Notes: generated by a model not told the origin, from the sequence alone. DNA of 64,000 bases from Lithospermum erythrorhizon (GCA_019722365.1 JADFUC010000159.1:124001-188000), one strand, 5' to 3'. Numbered from the stretch's first letter, positions 50,046 to 62,391 are shown. Numbers and translations are program-made.

Positions 50046-51417
50046 AATGTAATCTTAGGGCCATCTCTTAAAACTAAAAAGAACATTGAATGCATGACAA
50101 TGTAACATTAGACCGAATAATCTAAAAAATTAAAAGTAATTTCATAGCATAAATTGTGATAGAGAATGAGTCGAATAATTATATGAATATGTCATTTAAA
50201 AATTTCTTCGTTTGCATGACAATGTGACATTAGAGCATATCATATGTCTCAATACTTGAGAGTAAGATCATCTCTAATTATTCTCCTTCAATTCTCTAAA
50301 ATTAGTAAAAAAAAATAAAAATAGTTGTTATATTACAAAAATATCACCTTTCAAATTATTAATTTTGATTGAGATTTGTATAGTTGAAATTGAAACTTGA
50401 GAGAATTAGCTTGGGATAATAACTTCGACTAATGTTTTTAACATAAAAATGGATAAAAATAATAAAGAAGTAAAGTGTTTAATAAAAAATAACGAAGAAG
50501 TAGAGTGTCATAATAAACACAAATCGAGTGTAACAATCAATATTAGACATAACTTAAGAGGAGTCAATAAGTCCCAATTTTTGTACCAAAACCTGATATA
50601 CAAATTATATAGTGATGATGAACATATTCCACAATTAGGGGAGCACTGCTCTATATCACCCTTTTATATTATCAAAATAATACATGAATACGTGATATTT
50701 TTTATAATTAGCGATGATATATTGATAAATCAAATAAAATACATACAAGCGGGCTTGAGACACCAATCCAGTCATATGCCAATACTAATCTAGTTTACCC
50801 ACGAATGAGGTGGATCAAAATAATTTAATCCACAAATATGAAATAGAAATATACGTCGAAATAAAGATGATGTACCACCACTAGCAGGGACGGATCTACA
50901 ATATTTATAGTGGATTTTTGGATTAACTTTTATAAACTTTAAATTCTTTTGACAACCATAAGATATAAATAAAAGTAACATAAAAATCCCAATTAATCCT
51001 ATTTTATTAATATGATTTTTCATTTTTTTTGAAATTTTTGGGCGCTCGATTAAACAAGCATGAACTCCTATACATTCGCCCCCGATCACTAAACATCTCT
51101 AGTGAACAAAGCATATCTATAACATAAACTGAAATATAAATCGGTACTAATGATCTTATGTCGATGCGATAGTTCACAATTGAAGGGCGTCTTAACCCGC
51201 AAGGGCGGCTAAGTCGGCATACTTCGAAAGAGTGAAGCTTGGCATCATGTAAGGGGCCATGAATTGATTATTCCTACCAACACTTTTTTTTCGAAAGTGT
51301 AATACAGCATGGTTTGCCTAGTGTGATTTAAGGCGGTAAGGTCATAGACAACGACCGCCTCGAAGGCGCACTCGTAGAATAGGAGTTGTGGGTCTCCCAA
51401 ATTAAAAAAAAAAAAAC
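50046..51417. other. Gene-free interval upstream of the glutaredoxin-like gene
   Basis: 50355-50480 is a diverged copy of 34840-34990. A 114-residue plus-strand frame (50449-50793) is AT-driven and carries no recognisable motif. 51150-51420 is less AT-rich, with a duplicated GAAGGGCG(T/C)CTT phrase at 51182 and 51422. Confidence 0.45.
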
Positions 51418-51645
51418 AATTGAAGGGCGCCTTCATAATAAACGTAAGCATGGGGGTTGTGAAAAAAAAATTGTTCAAATTTTGGACCGTTGGGGCCCGT
51501 TATCTAACAACACATTAACGGTTACTATATTTTAAAACAAAAAAGTTGAAAACCTCCCAATACAAAATCCTATTCAAAATCCCATGTAAAATCCAACAAA
51601 AATCCTAGAAAATTCAACTTTGTTTAATCCTTAACAAATTCAAAC
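51418..51645 (+). promoter_or_regulatory. Proximal promoter/5' leader of the glutaredoxin-like gene
   Basis: This region is present a second time at 35733-35900. An A/T-rich ACTATATTTTAAAA (about 51524-51537) is a possible TATA element about 110 bases before the start codon. The transcription start is not determined. Confidence 0.45.
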
Positions 51646-52836
51646 ATGGGTTGTGTCTCATCAAAGCTATTTCGTGAAGAAATCGAAACCGACATTATAT
51701 GTAATAATGTTGAATACCCTAACCATGTTGTCTCCCTCACTTCTACTACATATGGTTTGCTCAATCTTGAAAAAGAGACTATTCAGGATCAAGAAAACGT
51801 TGTTTCGAAAGAGGTTTACGTCATTGAATCGAAGAAGGCTTCGCCTAATAGGGAGGTGCCAGAGGAGATTAATGCTTGGGAGCTTATGGAAGGACTTGAA
51901 GAAGAAGGGAATGTTGTTGTTGGAATCAAGAAAAGTCCAAGATCGAGGCTTTTTCTTCGTGGGTTCGGGGATTTTGATCCGAAAACGCCTTTGAAGCTGT
52001 TGACTCAAATGGGTTCTCCTAGGAAATTGAAGAAATCTGTTGGGAAGGAGAATAAATTGAGGATGAATTTGGCGGATAGTGGTTTGAGGAGGGCAGAATT
52101 TAGCCCGAATAACGTGTTGAGAGCGAGGAATTCGATCGAGAGTCCTTGGAGGACTTCACCGAAATTGAGGGTTTTGAAGAAATTGAGTCCTAGTGATGTG
52201 AAATGTGAGAGTTCGAGGGTTGATTCAGGTGTGGTTTGTTCAAGAAGGAGGAGTTTAACACCGATGTTCGATCCGGCGTTGACTGACGAAGAACAAATCA
52301 AGAAAATGGTTACCCCTAGGATTGTTCAAAGGAGGAATTCTAAGGATTCTGAAGCTGTTCTTGAGATGTTTGAGAAGATTTGTCCATTTGGGTGTGAAAA
52401 TGATGTAGTAATTTACACTACTACTTTGAGGGGCATTAGGAAGACATTTGAGGATTGTAATATTGCAAGATCGATTATTGAGTCCCACCATGTTCAAATG
52501 ATTGAGCGTGATATATCGATGCATTCGGGTTTCAAGGAGGAGTTGAGAAGCCTAATGGGGGCTAAAAATGTGAAGGTTCCATTGGTTTTTGTGAAGGGGA
52601 GATTGATTGGTGGAGCTGATGAGTTAGTGAAACTTGAAGAGGAAAACAAATTGGAGCTTTTGTTCGATGGGATCCCAAAGGCGGTTTCAGCGTGTGAGGG
52701 GTGCGCGGGGATTCGATTTATCATGTGTATGGACTGCAATGGGAGTAGTAAAGTGTTGGGATCAGATGGGAGGAGATCAATTAAGTGTGGTGAGTGTAAT
52801 GAGAATGGTTTGATTCAATGTCCTATTTGTTGTTAA
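51646..52836 (+). CDS. Glutaredoxin-domain protein with N-myristoylation signal and C-terminal Cys-rich module
   Basis: An intact, intronless 396-residue protein of the plant glutaredoxin-like family typified by At5g39865/At3g28850. The N-terminus MGCVSSK is a classic myristoylation/palmitoylation signal, so plasma-membrane anchoring is likely. Residues about 80-245 are low-complexity and basic, with several SPR/SPW motifs. The glutaredoxin fold spans about 255-355: VVIYTTTLRGIRKTFEDCN, then RDISMHSGFKEEL, VPLVFVKGRLIGG. The usual active-site CxxC/CxxS after the first strand is replaced by TLRG, with only the distal Cys of FEDC kept, as is common in this subfamily. Classical dithiol activity is therefore unlikely. 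The C-terminus has four paired cysteine knuckles (CEGCAG, CMDCNGSSK, CGECNENG, CPICC) resembling a DnaJ-type zinc finger. Its promoter has been duplicated elsewhere in the window. Confidence 0.92.
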   Translation: MGCVSSKLFREEIETDIICNNVEYPNHVVSLTSTTYGLLNLEKETIQDQENVVSKEVYVIESKKASPNREVPEEINAWELMEGLEEEGNVVVGIKKSPRSRLFLRGFGDFDPKTPLKLLTQMGSPRKLKKSVGKENKLRMNLADSGLRRAEFSPNNVLRARNSIESPWRTSPKLRVLKKLSPSDVKCESSRVDSGVVCSRRRSLTPMFDPALTDEEQIKKMVTPRIVQRRNSKDSEAVLEMFEKICPFGCENDVVIYTTTLRGIRKTFEDCNIARSIIESHHVQMIERDISMHSGFKEELRSLMGAKNVKVPLVFVKGRLIGGADELVKLEEENKLELLFDGIPKAVSACEGCAGIRFIMCMDCNGSSKVLGSDGRRSIKCGECNENGLIQCPICC

Positions 52837-53588
52837 CTATAAAGGTTAACTAAGTTGTATGAAAGTTAAGCTACCTATAATTCATTGAAACACTATCAAA
52901 TGATGCATCTAGGCTTAACTAAGGACAAGTTTAGAATTAGTTTTTTAGCTTCCTAGAAGAACAATGTAGTTCTTTTCAGATGAACAATTGTTGTTTTTAT
53001 TTACTTGGCTTGTATTAGGAATTTCAATGTTGGTTAATTTTGTTCTTGATTGATTGCTTGTATTTGTTGCACCTACAAGGTGAAGATTTTTTATGTTCCT
53101 TGATCTTTGGTTGTCTCAGTGATGTTGATTGTGCATAGTTGTAAGCCACAACCCACATGAAAACATTCTTGGCTTGAAAAGGAAAAGACAGGACATATTT
53201 GTACCATTCTACTATGTCATGTTGCTATTGATAAATGTATGGAGTGCTCATAGGTACAAAAATTTATGTAATGTGGAGTTTGTGGTTTAAGAAGAACAGG
53301 TTTTAACTTGTTCAAGAGAAGATCATTGTTTGTTTCATCTGTGGTCCTGAATTCTTTGTAATAATGTGGCAATAAAAATTAATACTGTAACCTATGATTT
53401 CTCTAGTATTTTAATCAAAATTATGCAACAACTTTTTATACATATGTTTATCACATGAAGATTACAAGTAATTGATATTTCCAAGACAAAGAACTCAATA
53501 ACACAATAAGTAGTATAGCATACAAGAAAAGAAGTCCCAATTTCAGGAGATTAAAAGGGAAGCATCTTTAACATAAACAAACTGGATT
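52837..53588. other. 3' UTR and intergenic region
   Basis: The first part is likely the glutaredoxin-like gene 3' UTR, and the last about 100 bases the 3' UTR of the convergent small gene. No further gene is seen. Confidence 0.5.
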
Positions 53589-54179
53589 TTATTTCTGTTT
53601 AAGCTTTTTGGTTATGGCAAAGATTGCTCCAATCACAGCAATAGCTATCCCAGAAACAATTATGGTTGTCTTCAATGTTTGTATTGCATCTCTCGTCGCC
53701 CTCTCTTTTGCTTCCTTCGCTCTTTCACCTTGTTCCTGGAATATTATAATCAATAAAAAGTTCAAATATATCAAGAACAATTTACTTAATCATCTACAAA
53801 TAATGTCCCATGTGAATATCTTAACACAAACTCATAATTAGTAATAAACAATCGACCTTTTAAGAATCTTCATAATAATTGAATGACAATCTAAATATGC
53901 ACCTTTTCGTAAGGAACTATTTTACAAATTAATGGGAATACAACCTATGGCATTGAGTCCCTGATCATGTATGGCTTAGGCCATGGCAACATTCAGCTTC
54001 TTTCATAATCAAACTATTCTTGTACTTCTATCTTAAGGATTTGGGAGATAACATTAAACAAATACCTTATCTGCAGCAACTTCTGACGAAATAGGATCAA
54101 CAGATAAATCTTTGTTTTTTTCAGGATGTAGTTCACCTTGGACATCTAGTTTTGGGAATGGTTCTGTTGGGTTAGACAT
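53589..54179 (-). CDS. Small tail-anchored-like membrane protein (86 residues)
   Basis: Two exons on the complement (54066-54179 and 53589-53735) join in phase across a GT-AG intron. The product begins MSNPTEPFPKLDVQGELHPE, and 38 residues come from exon 1. Exon 2 encodes a charged helix (GERAKEAKERATRDAIQTLK), one hydrophobic segment (TTIIVSGIAIAVIGAIFAIT) and the basic end KKLKQK. The layout is of a single C-terminal membrane anchor with a lysine-rich, KKxx-like tail. Similar small uncharacterised proteins occur in many plants, to my knowledge; no function is known. Start choice: the ATG at 54179 is the first in frame before a good splice donor. Confidence 0.8.
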
Positions 54180-57100
54180 TGTTTAGATCAAAGGATTCCC
54201 ACTTTGAGATAATCTATTTCTTTGTAGTTTTTCTTTTCTTTTATGGATCCCAATATTGCATGAACTAAATCAAGAAATGCATGAAATTTTTGTCACATTT
54301 CACAATAGAAGGAAAAGGGCATCAAGCGTAACACACAGTCAATATTCCTACAAAAGTTACCACAAGAAAGGGATCTCTCCACTTTTGTAGCCTCTTAGTT
54401 ACCAATTAATTAGAATTGGTAGTGGTTAATTTATCTCAAATGTTGACCATCATAAAATTCGTTCTAATGTTCAACAAATTAATTAGGTAACTCTCTGAGG
54501 CGTGAGGGATTGGTCATATATGCTCATTGCACAAGGTTCGGTTATTTGTTCAACGCCTTTTGAGGTTCTCTCGTGGCTGTACATTTTGTTTAACAAAGCT
54601 AGCTTGCAAATTGGCCGACCCCATTTAGTAGGATAAGGCATACTCGGTTTAGCTAGCTTGTTTATTGAAGCATGCTATGTTATGACACCCTGGTTGCTAG
54701 CAAATTGTACAACATAATATGAGTATATGCGTACAACCGTGAAGCATAAAGATTTAGTAAAAGAAAATTTGTCTTGACAATCCGAATCCTTGTTATAAAC
54801 AAACTTCTTCTACACAGCAAGATCAAAAGCAATTCAAATGGTTTAGGAAAATGAAATATCAGACACGGTTACGCGTTCAGAGATCTTCTTCACAAAGGTA
54901 AATATAGTAACACAAGAGGCAAGAGACTGGGCCCTTGATGTATTAAGAGGAATACTGCTAAAACGTGCATAGCCAGATTGTAGCCTAGGGCGATCACTTA
55001 TATAAAGACAATAAACCTTGCCTTTATATAAAGGCGATCACTTATACATGTAAAAAATGATTCCAATAAACCTTAATTTGACTAGCATTCTGTGAGAAAT
55101 TCTTTGGGACATTTACAAAATCATTACAAAGTTAGTGCAATAAAGTAATTGTTTCACTTTCATTAGTACTCAGTTTCAGAGACAGAAACGAAAGCAAAAA
55201 GTTAATTAAGAAAAAACTACACACACCGGTCACATAAACGTAGAACAAGTTGAATTTCCATACACTTTTAACCAATTTAACTTACCCAAAACACTAAAGT
55301 AGTAACCAATAAGTGAAAAATCACATTTTACTACGGAGTATCTTTTATTTCATTATCTTTCCCGACAAAGACTACCCGAGTTTGATGCTCAATGCGAGAT
55401 CTTCCCAAAAACATACTGTATATCAAAAATATAGTTCAGTATGACTGCTCTCTATCAATCTACAAAGCTACAAATTAACTAAACTTTAAGCAATGTACTA
55501 CTTCCTCAATCTCAAATATACTGTCTTGTTCGATTTTCAATTATCAAAATTAACAAACTTTACGGCCTTAGTTGACCCACAAAGTCAAAATTATCAATGT
55601 AATGGTAAATTATGTTAAAAATGCTACCTTTAGTATATCTTTCACCAAAAATCATATAAGTGCAGCCAATAAAAAAAACTATAAATAAATTTTTGAATTT
55701 ATAAAATAATGTAATAAATATAATAAAATAATAAAATTGAGAAGGATAACTTTTTGAGATCAGGAGGCTGACCAGATCTGCTCATTGTGAAAATATGAAG
55801 AAGAAAATATTGAAAAAATGCTTGAGAGGTTTTGTAAAGCCCTAGAGTACAAATTAGGGCAAAGGAACTTTACCAATATAATTTTTCAGAGTTCTTTTAT
55901 AGAGTTTGGAAATTTGAAATAACATTAAAAAAAATATATCATTTTTCATAACATTAAAAAAATTCACTGTTCATACATCTCGCATATATTTTGGGGGAAT
56001 ATGGCTTTAAACTTATTTCAATAATTATATTTATATGAGTGGTCTATTCTTTTGAAAAAATTGAGTTATGATAATGATGTGTTTTTATTTTTATTAAATG
56101 ATTATGTTGCGGATAATTACTTATAGGGTGGATATTGGACATGACACTTCAATTATTAGATAAATTGGAGTGAATTGTGTTATAAGATTGATATTTATAT
56201 CTAAAAAGATTAGATCTCAATCTCATGGTCCTACGCTATTCATGCTCTTGAGTTTGATAGTAGTGACAAATGACAATGTGAATGGAGCAATACGTTTATA
56301 TGTCCGTCAAATTGTGTCTATGAAACATGTAATTAGACTAATTAAACTCCTTCTTCGTAGTAAAGAAAAAGCATGAGTTTGGAGTTATATTTAACACTCT
56401 CAATTACACTTTTTCAGAATTTTAAAATAAATATAAACAAGAGTGTTATACTACGAATAGATGACACAATAACAAAAGAGGATGGTACCTTTCAATTTTC
56501 TTTTCCTCACTACTAGTTATGGATCCCCACTCTTAGGTTCACGTACATTCTCAATAAGATTAAAGATGTTGGCAACAAGTTGACTAAAAATTAGATAAGG
56601 TTTAATTAAACGATTTAAATAAAATTAAGAACATATTCAAAATTAAAATAATCCTATGACTTTGTAACTAGTTCAATGTAACCTACCCTTTCTAGCCGTC
56701 CGTCAAGCCGTTCAATTTAAGGATTTTAAAACTGACTTTTGGGGTGGGTGAATATATTTATATATGAAGCCATGTTCTTGATTCATGCAATCATAGGATG
56801 GTTATAACTAACGATTTGTTTCCTTTCAACTTAAAACTATAAGCTCAATGATTACTTGGGTGGTTACTACTTAGGTTAAATATCATAATGTGATGATAAA
56901 GTGGTTGCTCTATTTTATTCCACCGTCATATGACAAAAAAGAGCAATGTGAATATGTGATAGTTTTAAACAAGAAACTAAGTCCACTAGCTACTAGTAAT
57001 AACCTTATCAAATATACAATTATACATTGTTCATACTAATGTTTGTATTTGGGTGAATCGAGAAGGTAAACTTACAAAAATGACATGGATAGGACAATCA

Positions 57101-57556
57101 TTATGCATAAGATGAGTATTTTAACAACTCTCTAGAGATTTTGAATCCAGATAGGATAAAATTCAAAAATATAAATAAATAAATCATGAGTAATCTAAAA
57201 ATGGACACTTAAGCAAACAAAAGAGGAACACGTGACGTTCTTAATTGCAGTGGAACAATAATAAATTTATATATTACCAATCATACGCTCTATTAATGTT
57301 AAATGAATTATTCTTAAATATTAATAAGTCAAAGCACAAACAAAATATCAAAATTCAAAAATATACTTGAAGACTAAGTGCTCCGTATAAAAAAAAAGTA
57401 CTCCGTAAAGACAATTTCAAGAGACGAATAATAATAATAAAACAACCTCAATCATATATATGGCCTGCATTATATTAATTTCAAAAAAAATGATTGTTAC
57501 CTTTCTTGTTGCTCCTACCACAATACAAAGGGCCACTCTCACCCCCCCTCTCCCTC
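54180..57556. other. 3.4-kb interval without a recognised gene
   Basis: AT-rich. Near 55498 TACTTCCTCAATCTCAAATAT resembles a diverged Stowaway-like MITE end, and 55560-55760 could be its body. 54480-54700 is slightly GC-richer. No protein-coding match or RNA gene is visible. Confidence 0.4.
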
Positions 57557-57565
57557 TATATATAT
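57557..57565 (+). promoter_or_regulatory. TATA box of the SAUR gene
   Basis: TATATATAT follows a pyrimidine-rich tract (CCCCCCTCTCCCTC) and lies about 120 bases upstream of the start codon. This spacing fits a plant core promoter with a roughly 90-base leader. Confidence 0.6.
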
Positions 57566-57683
57566 TCTTCCATGAACAATAATCTGTTCTAGTTCTCTCT
57601 ATCAGTTCTACCTCCACACATTCTTAGCTTCTACCACTTCTTCAACTCTTAATTAATATAATTATAGTAAAATCTATCTCAAG

Positions 57684-58079
57684 ATGTTGGGGAAAAGGAT
57701 TGATTCAATGAAGAAACTAGCAAAGAAAGTGAAGGTTACTACCAACAATAATAGTGTCCACAATGAGCCATCCCAAAATGAATGTCTACTTAGAGAAAGA
57801 GCTCACAAAGAGGGCTCATCTCCAAGAAGCAAAACACCAACCGGATCGTTTGCTTTGTATGTAGGAGAGGAACGAGAACGATTCGTCGTGCCAACAAGTT
57901 ATCTTTCTCATCCTTTATTCAAGATATTGCTAGAGAAGGCGTATAACGAATTCGGGTTTGATCACAAGAGTGGATTGGTTGTTCCATGTAGTGTTTCTAC
58001 ATTTCAAGAAGTGGTAAATGCTGTTGAATGTTGCAATCAGAAGTTCGATTTCGGAGACTTAGTAGAAGAGTTCATATAG
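57684..58079 (+). CDS. SAUR-family auxin-responsive protein
   Basis: An intact, intronless 131-residue frame, as usual for Small Auxin Up RNA genes, whose products inhibit PP2C.D phosphatases and promote acid growth. The N-terminal 45 residues are basic and variable (MLGKRIDSMKKLAKKVK). The SAUR core runs from about residue 52: TPTGSFALYVGEERERFVVP, then TSYLSHPLFKILLEKAYNEF, GFDHKSGLVVPCSVSTFQEV. A short acidic tail ends it. The N-terminal extension and the Pro-Cys-Ser-Val strand place it in the SAUR group rather than other small basic proteins. It is alone here, not in a SAUR cluster. Auxin inducibility is inferred from the family only. Confidence 0.93.
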   Translation: MLGKRIDSMKKLAKKVKVTTNNNSVHNEPSQNECLLRERAHKEGSSPRSKTPTGSFALYVGEERERFVVPTSYLSHPLFKILLEKAYNEFGFDHKSGLVVPCSVSTFQEVVNAVECCNQKFDFGDLVEEFI

Positions 58080-60148
58080 AACTACATATGTCACATTGTT
58101 GTACTAATAGTATTAGTAGCTAGTATTTAGACATTATTGGGGTTTGAACTTTGAAGTTCCCTTAAATTGGAGGTTCTTTGGAGATTTATGATCCATAATA
58201 CCCTTTTCCCCTAGCCTTGTGACTGCATTATGTAGATATGAATTATTAGATGTCGAAGATCATATCATGGTACTAAATGATAATTTTATGTAACCTAATG
58301 GAATATTTTAGATAAATGAAATCGCTTGTTGTGTTCATGTAATGTCATCATCAATAAATATAAGCTATGTTTATAAGTGTCATCCAATCCTCATTCTTGA
58401 TTACCTCAATATTCTTGTTAAATTCGACACTTATTATTGTAAGATTATCGTTGAACCGAGACCTCATCATTACGAGTAATATATGTTGCTATTATTAATG
58501 TCCCATATTGATAATGTAATCTTGATTGTCATCCTTATCCATGAGAGGAGAATATGTGACATTAACATATAACATGAGAGTTATGAAGGCTTTATTTATA
58601 TGAAATTAGAGAGGAGATTAAATAGTGAAATCTTTTGAGCATTTGAACATCAACAAATGTTTTAAATCGATAAATAAACTGTAGAGTTACTACAGATACA
58701 ATTGAATTAGGGAGACATAAACATCAAATGAAATTGAAGTACTTTTCCAAAAATAACTGATCAAATTATAGATCTGATAGATTACAAATCGAAATCCCTA
58801 CCAATAAAAAATACAATACAAACTATTGAAATCTAACCATATTCATTCAATTGGTCCAATTAAACGTCTATCTCCAAATCTTGAATGTCTAATTTTCTAA
58901 TTATTGGAGAGCACGAACGATGTTAAATTGATTTGATCGACAACGATCACACACATAAAAATTCATGTTTTGGCTTTTAAGTGTTCACATCCGAAGATGT
59001 TAAATGTACTTGGTCATATAATGTGGTACTTGACTAGAAAACTCATGGAATATTCCATGTCTTTACAAAGCATTTGAAGGATACACTTGTTGCAAGACTG
59101 TACGATCATGTTATAATAATCGAATAAAGAAAAAAAAATATGAACATGATCAACTACATCGATTGCATGTATGACTTTTGAAGCACGTCTAGGGGTTAAA
59201 TATTGCTACTTCTTCATACCCATAATTATAAAAGAGCATCATTCCATAAGTTTTGGAAGTGAAAGAAAGACATGAATCTTATCAAGAGTTTATCCAATAA
59301 TTGCAATCTATAACAATGCTCATGTCTATGCCCTCAAGGCTTATTCAACAGTGAAAGAGACCATCACAATTGAGAATCTTGAGAATAGTGTTAAGATTCA
59401 TTAATCATATGATATAAGAAGTAAAATTTCTCAAATTTAACCACAAATTAATCTTATTCAAACCATTTTAAAATATTCAAATAATTTCATAAAACACACA
59501 AATTCAAAATTGAATCAAGCACCACATAACTAATCATCCAAAAAGGACATCAGACATTCATGATTGGTAATCCAATGGTGCTAGCATGACATTGCAATTC
59601 ACAATGAATGGCAACACATAAAATGAACAAAAGAACACCACATGAAGCTTATTCATTCAAATTTATCATGCCCCATTCTTCGCGTCCAGGATTATGTCCT
59701 GGACAGATAGTGTAAAACACTAAACTCACATGGTATACATTCACATAAACAGGCTACTCATTGTTTCAGATTAGAAACAAGAAATCCCGATCAACAATTA
59801 CAAGGTTGCAGATTAGATTTTATGATTGGAATACTAATAATCCATACGAAATGCTTATGTTTCAACAATGAAAACATATGAAAGCTCCATACATACCAAA
59901 CATAAAACATGAGTACATGATTCAGGATGAACAAGGACTCAAATCACAGAATGAGGATCCAGAACGAATATTTCCGGACTAAGCTCAACCAAGTCACAAT
60001 GAAAATGAAACATATATTAATAAGCAAGTTTACTATCTCAAAACTTCATAAATAGTAGTAGGAAAATGCAAAAAATGTTAAGCGTCATCTTGAGATACTA
60101 AGGGAAACACATTTGAGACATAACAAGAGAATTGATTGAACACAACAA
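58080..60148. other. 2-kb interval without a gene
   Basis: SAUR 3' UTR at the left, RPS14 3' UTR at the right. The rest is AT-rich with no frame of interest. Confidence 0.5.
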
Positions 60149-61495
60149 TTAGAGCCTCCTTCCCCTTCTACCACCCTTTCTCCTTGTACTGTCAGTCGGG
60201 ATTGGTGTAACATCCTCTGAAATAGCAAAGACATATACAAAAATAAGAAAACTGTCTGCCCGAACAAAGATGTAAAATACAAAATAATCTAGGACAATAC
60301 AATAGACGGAAAAACTACCTATGCGACCAATTTTCATTCCCGAACGTGCAAGAGCTCGTAGAGCAGACTGGGCACCAGGGCCAGGGGTCTTGGTCTTGTT
60401 ACCACCAGTAGCACGAAGTTTAATGTGAAGTGCATTAATCCCAAGCTCCTGAAAACAGATCATTCAGGTAAACAAGCAGCAAAACGCAAAGCATAGCAAC
60501 AACAGGATTATACATCCCAAGATCAAGATAGCTATACAGGAAAGGAAAAATCCAGGCTAGAAGCTGCTATTTACTAGAACGAAGACAAGTAATAAAACTT
60601 ATCCCAAATGAGGTTACGTGGACTTCATCATCACATACATCATATAAATATGATAAATATTTTAAACTTGAGATCTAAATTGACATCATCAACAGTGGAA
60701 GAACAATAACCTTGCATCGTGTGGCAACATCTTGAGCTGCAAGCATAGCAGCATAAGGAGACGATTCATCTCGGTCAGCCTTCACCTTCATTCCACCTAC
60801 AACACCATATAAATTCAGCAGGCCCCGAAATCACCACCACGAATGACACCACAAGTTTCCATAACAGTATAAAAAGAGAACACGAATAAATGCGGGTGAT
60901 CAATATACACATTCATATACGACGAAAAATATAATCACCACAGATAATAGCACAGGTTCCATTAACAGTATAAGAACACGAATAAATGTGGGCGATCAAT
61001 ATATCCCCTTCATATTCGACATATAAACATTATCAGACAAACGACAAATACCTGTAATACGGACCATGGTTTCTCTACCAGACAGATCAGTCACATGCTG
61101 TAATGAAACAAACACAACATCATAAAATCAACAAAAAATGAAAAACAAATTCGAGTAAACCGACGAAATAGACAAATTATACTCACAATAAAAGTATCGT
61201 TGAATGAAGCGAAAATGTGAGCAACCCCGAAAACAATTTCACCATCACGGACTTTTGGTCCAAGTGTGACATTATCTTCCTTAGGCTCCTTAGTTTTCCT
61301 CTTCGACTATATCATAATAATAAACAAGAGTAATAATTATATCACAACTATTAAGTCATACATCAAATATGGTAAAATGGGTTATTAATAAAAACATATG
61401 TAATCGTAACATAATTGAAAATACTATATGAATAAAAATATGTAAGAAAATAAAAAGATAGTATTGAATTTAATTATTGCTAAAAAGATTACCAT
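60149..61495 (-). CDS. RPS14: Cytosolic small-subunit ribosomal protein S14 (uS11)
   Basis: This is a 40S platform protein near the E site and the 3' end of 18S rRNA. Six coding exons on the complement join in frame to 150 residues, the standard length: 61493-61495 (only the ATG), 61187-61306, 61052-61097, 60711-60796, 60319-60448 and 60149-60216. The protein starts [20 protein letters not shown], contains [55 protein letters not shown], and ends GGRRGRRL. All introns are GT-AG. The start codon forms an entire coding exon fragment by itself and is followed at once by GTAATC. It appears intact. Upstream TGGGCC and TATA-like elements suit a ribosomal protein gene. Confidence 0.96.
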
Positions 61496-61567
61496 GGTTG
61501 ATGATTGTGGTAGATATAGAATAGAGATGAAGGTGCTGCAAATAAAACCTAAGCAAGACGTGAGGCG

Positions 61568-61595
61568 TATATAGGTTTTAGGTTCTTTTGGGCCC
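61568..61595 (-). promoter_or_regulatory. TATA-like and TGGGCC (site II) elements of RPS14
   Basis: TATATA at 61568-61573 and TGGGCCC at 61589-61595 lie 75-100 bases upstream of the start codon. TGGGCC/GGCCCA motifs are known TCP-bound elements enriched in plant ribosomal protein promoters, and AGCCCAG near 61621 may be a weaker relative. Confidence 0.55.
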
Positions 61596-62391
61596 TTATA
61601 TGTTGGATCGGACTTATTACAGCCCAGTCACACCATTTTAATATTTACACCATTTTAATATTTACGGACTATTTATTTATTTTGTATTTATACTTTCGTG
61701 ACCTCTACATAAAAATCATGATTTGATTTGAATTGGGATCGTCAATCAAATCATCAAAATACCCAACTCGGTTAAACCGATTGGTTTGGGAGTTTGAAAG
61801 ATATTTCATTTTATATTTTATTTTGTTTTCATAAAATTGATTTGGTTTTGATTTGGCCTGACCTAATCCTGTCAGTTCAATCAAAATTGCAAATATAAGT
61901 AATGAATACATGTAAAAAAAGAAACATAACATAAAATTTATTTACTTTTAATTTTCACGGATATTGGATGCAACTTCCCGATTTCTAGGACTGATACGGT
62001 CCGGACCGAATATTCCAATCCAATGTGGTTTATGTAGAAGATTGAGTATTGGGTGCAACTTACTAGTACAAGACGACTAGATTAAACACTAATTCCCTAT
62101 CTTAAAATAGTTTATTGTCTTAGCATAGTCAATTGCTCAAATCTGGACAAATATTTCGAACAGAACTAAATCTCAAAAAGAGCGACATGCTAGAGAAGTA
62201 AATCCGGTTTGAACTCAAAGCTGCTTTTATTACAGACAATTAGAGGACATTTTGATGATTATTCTCAAAGCTGAATGAAGAGTAAATAGCCTATAAGCCC
62301 CTATATATATTTGATCTTCAACAAAATATTGTTGTAGCAAACAATGCAGGCTCCTTGAGAATTCAACAGGAAGAATTTTCTGAACAACCAA
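61596..62391. other. Intergenic region between RPS14 and the alpha/beta hydrolase
   Basis: 61720-61900 has GGTTTTGATTTGG/AACCGATTGG phrases like those of a degraded repeat. No gene is seen. The part next to 62391 is probably the hydrolase 3' UTR. Confidence 0.45.

Noticed and set aside
50449..50793. 114-residue plus-strand open frame
   Set aside because: Composition is dominated by AT-rich codons, no motif is recognisable, and the region is homologous to non-coding sequence near 34.9 kb.
52005..52739. Complement frames of 81-98 residues
   Set aside because: These are shadows of the intact glutaredoxin-like coding sequence.
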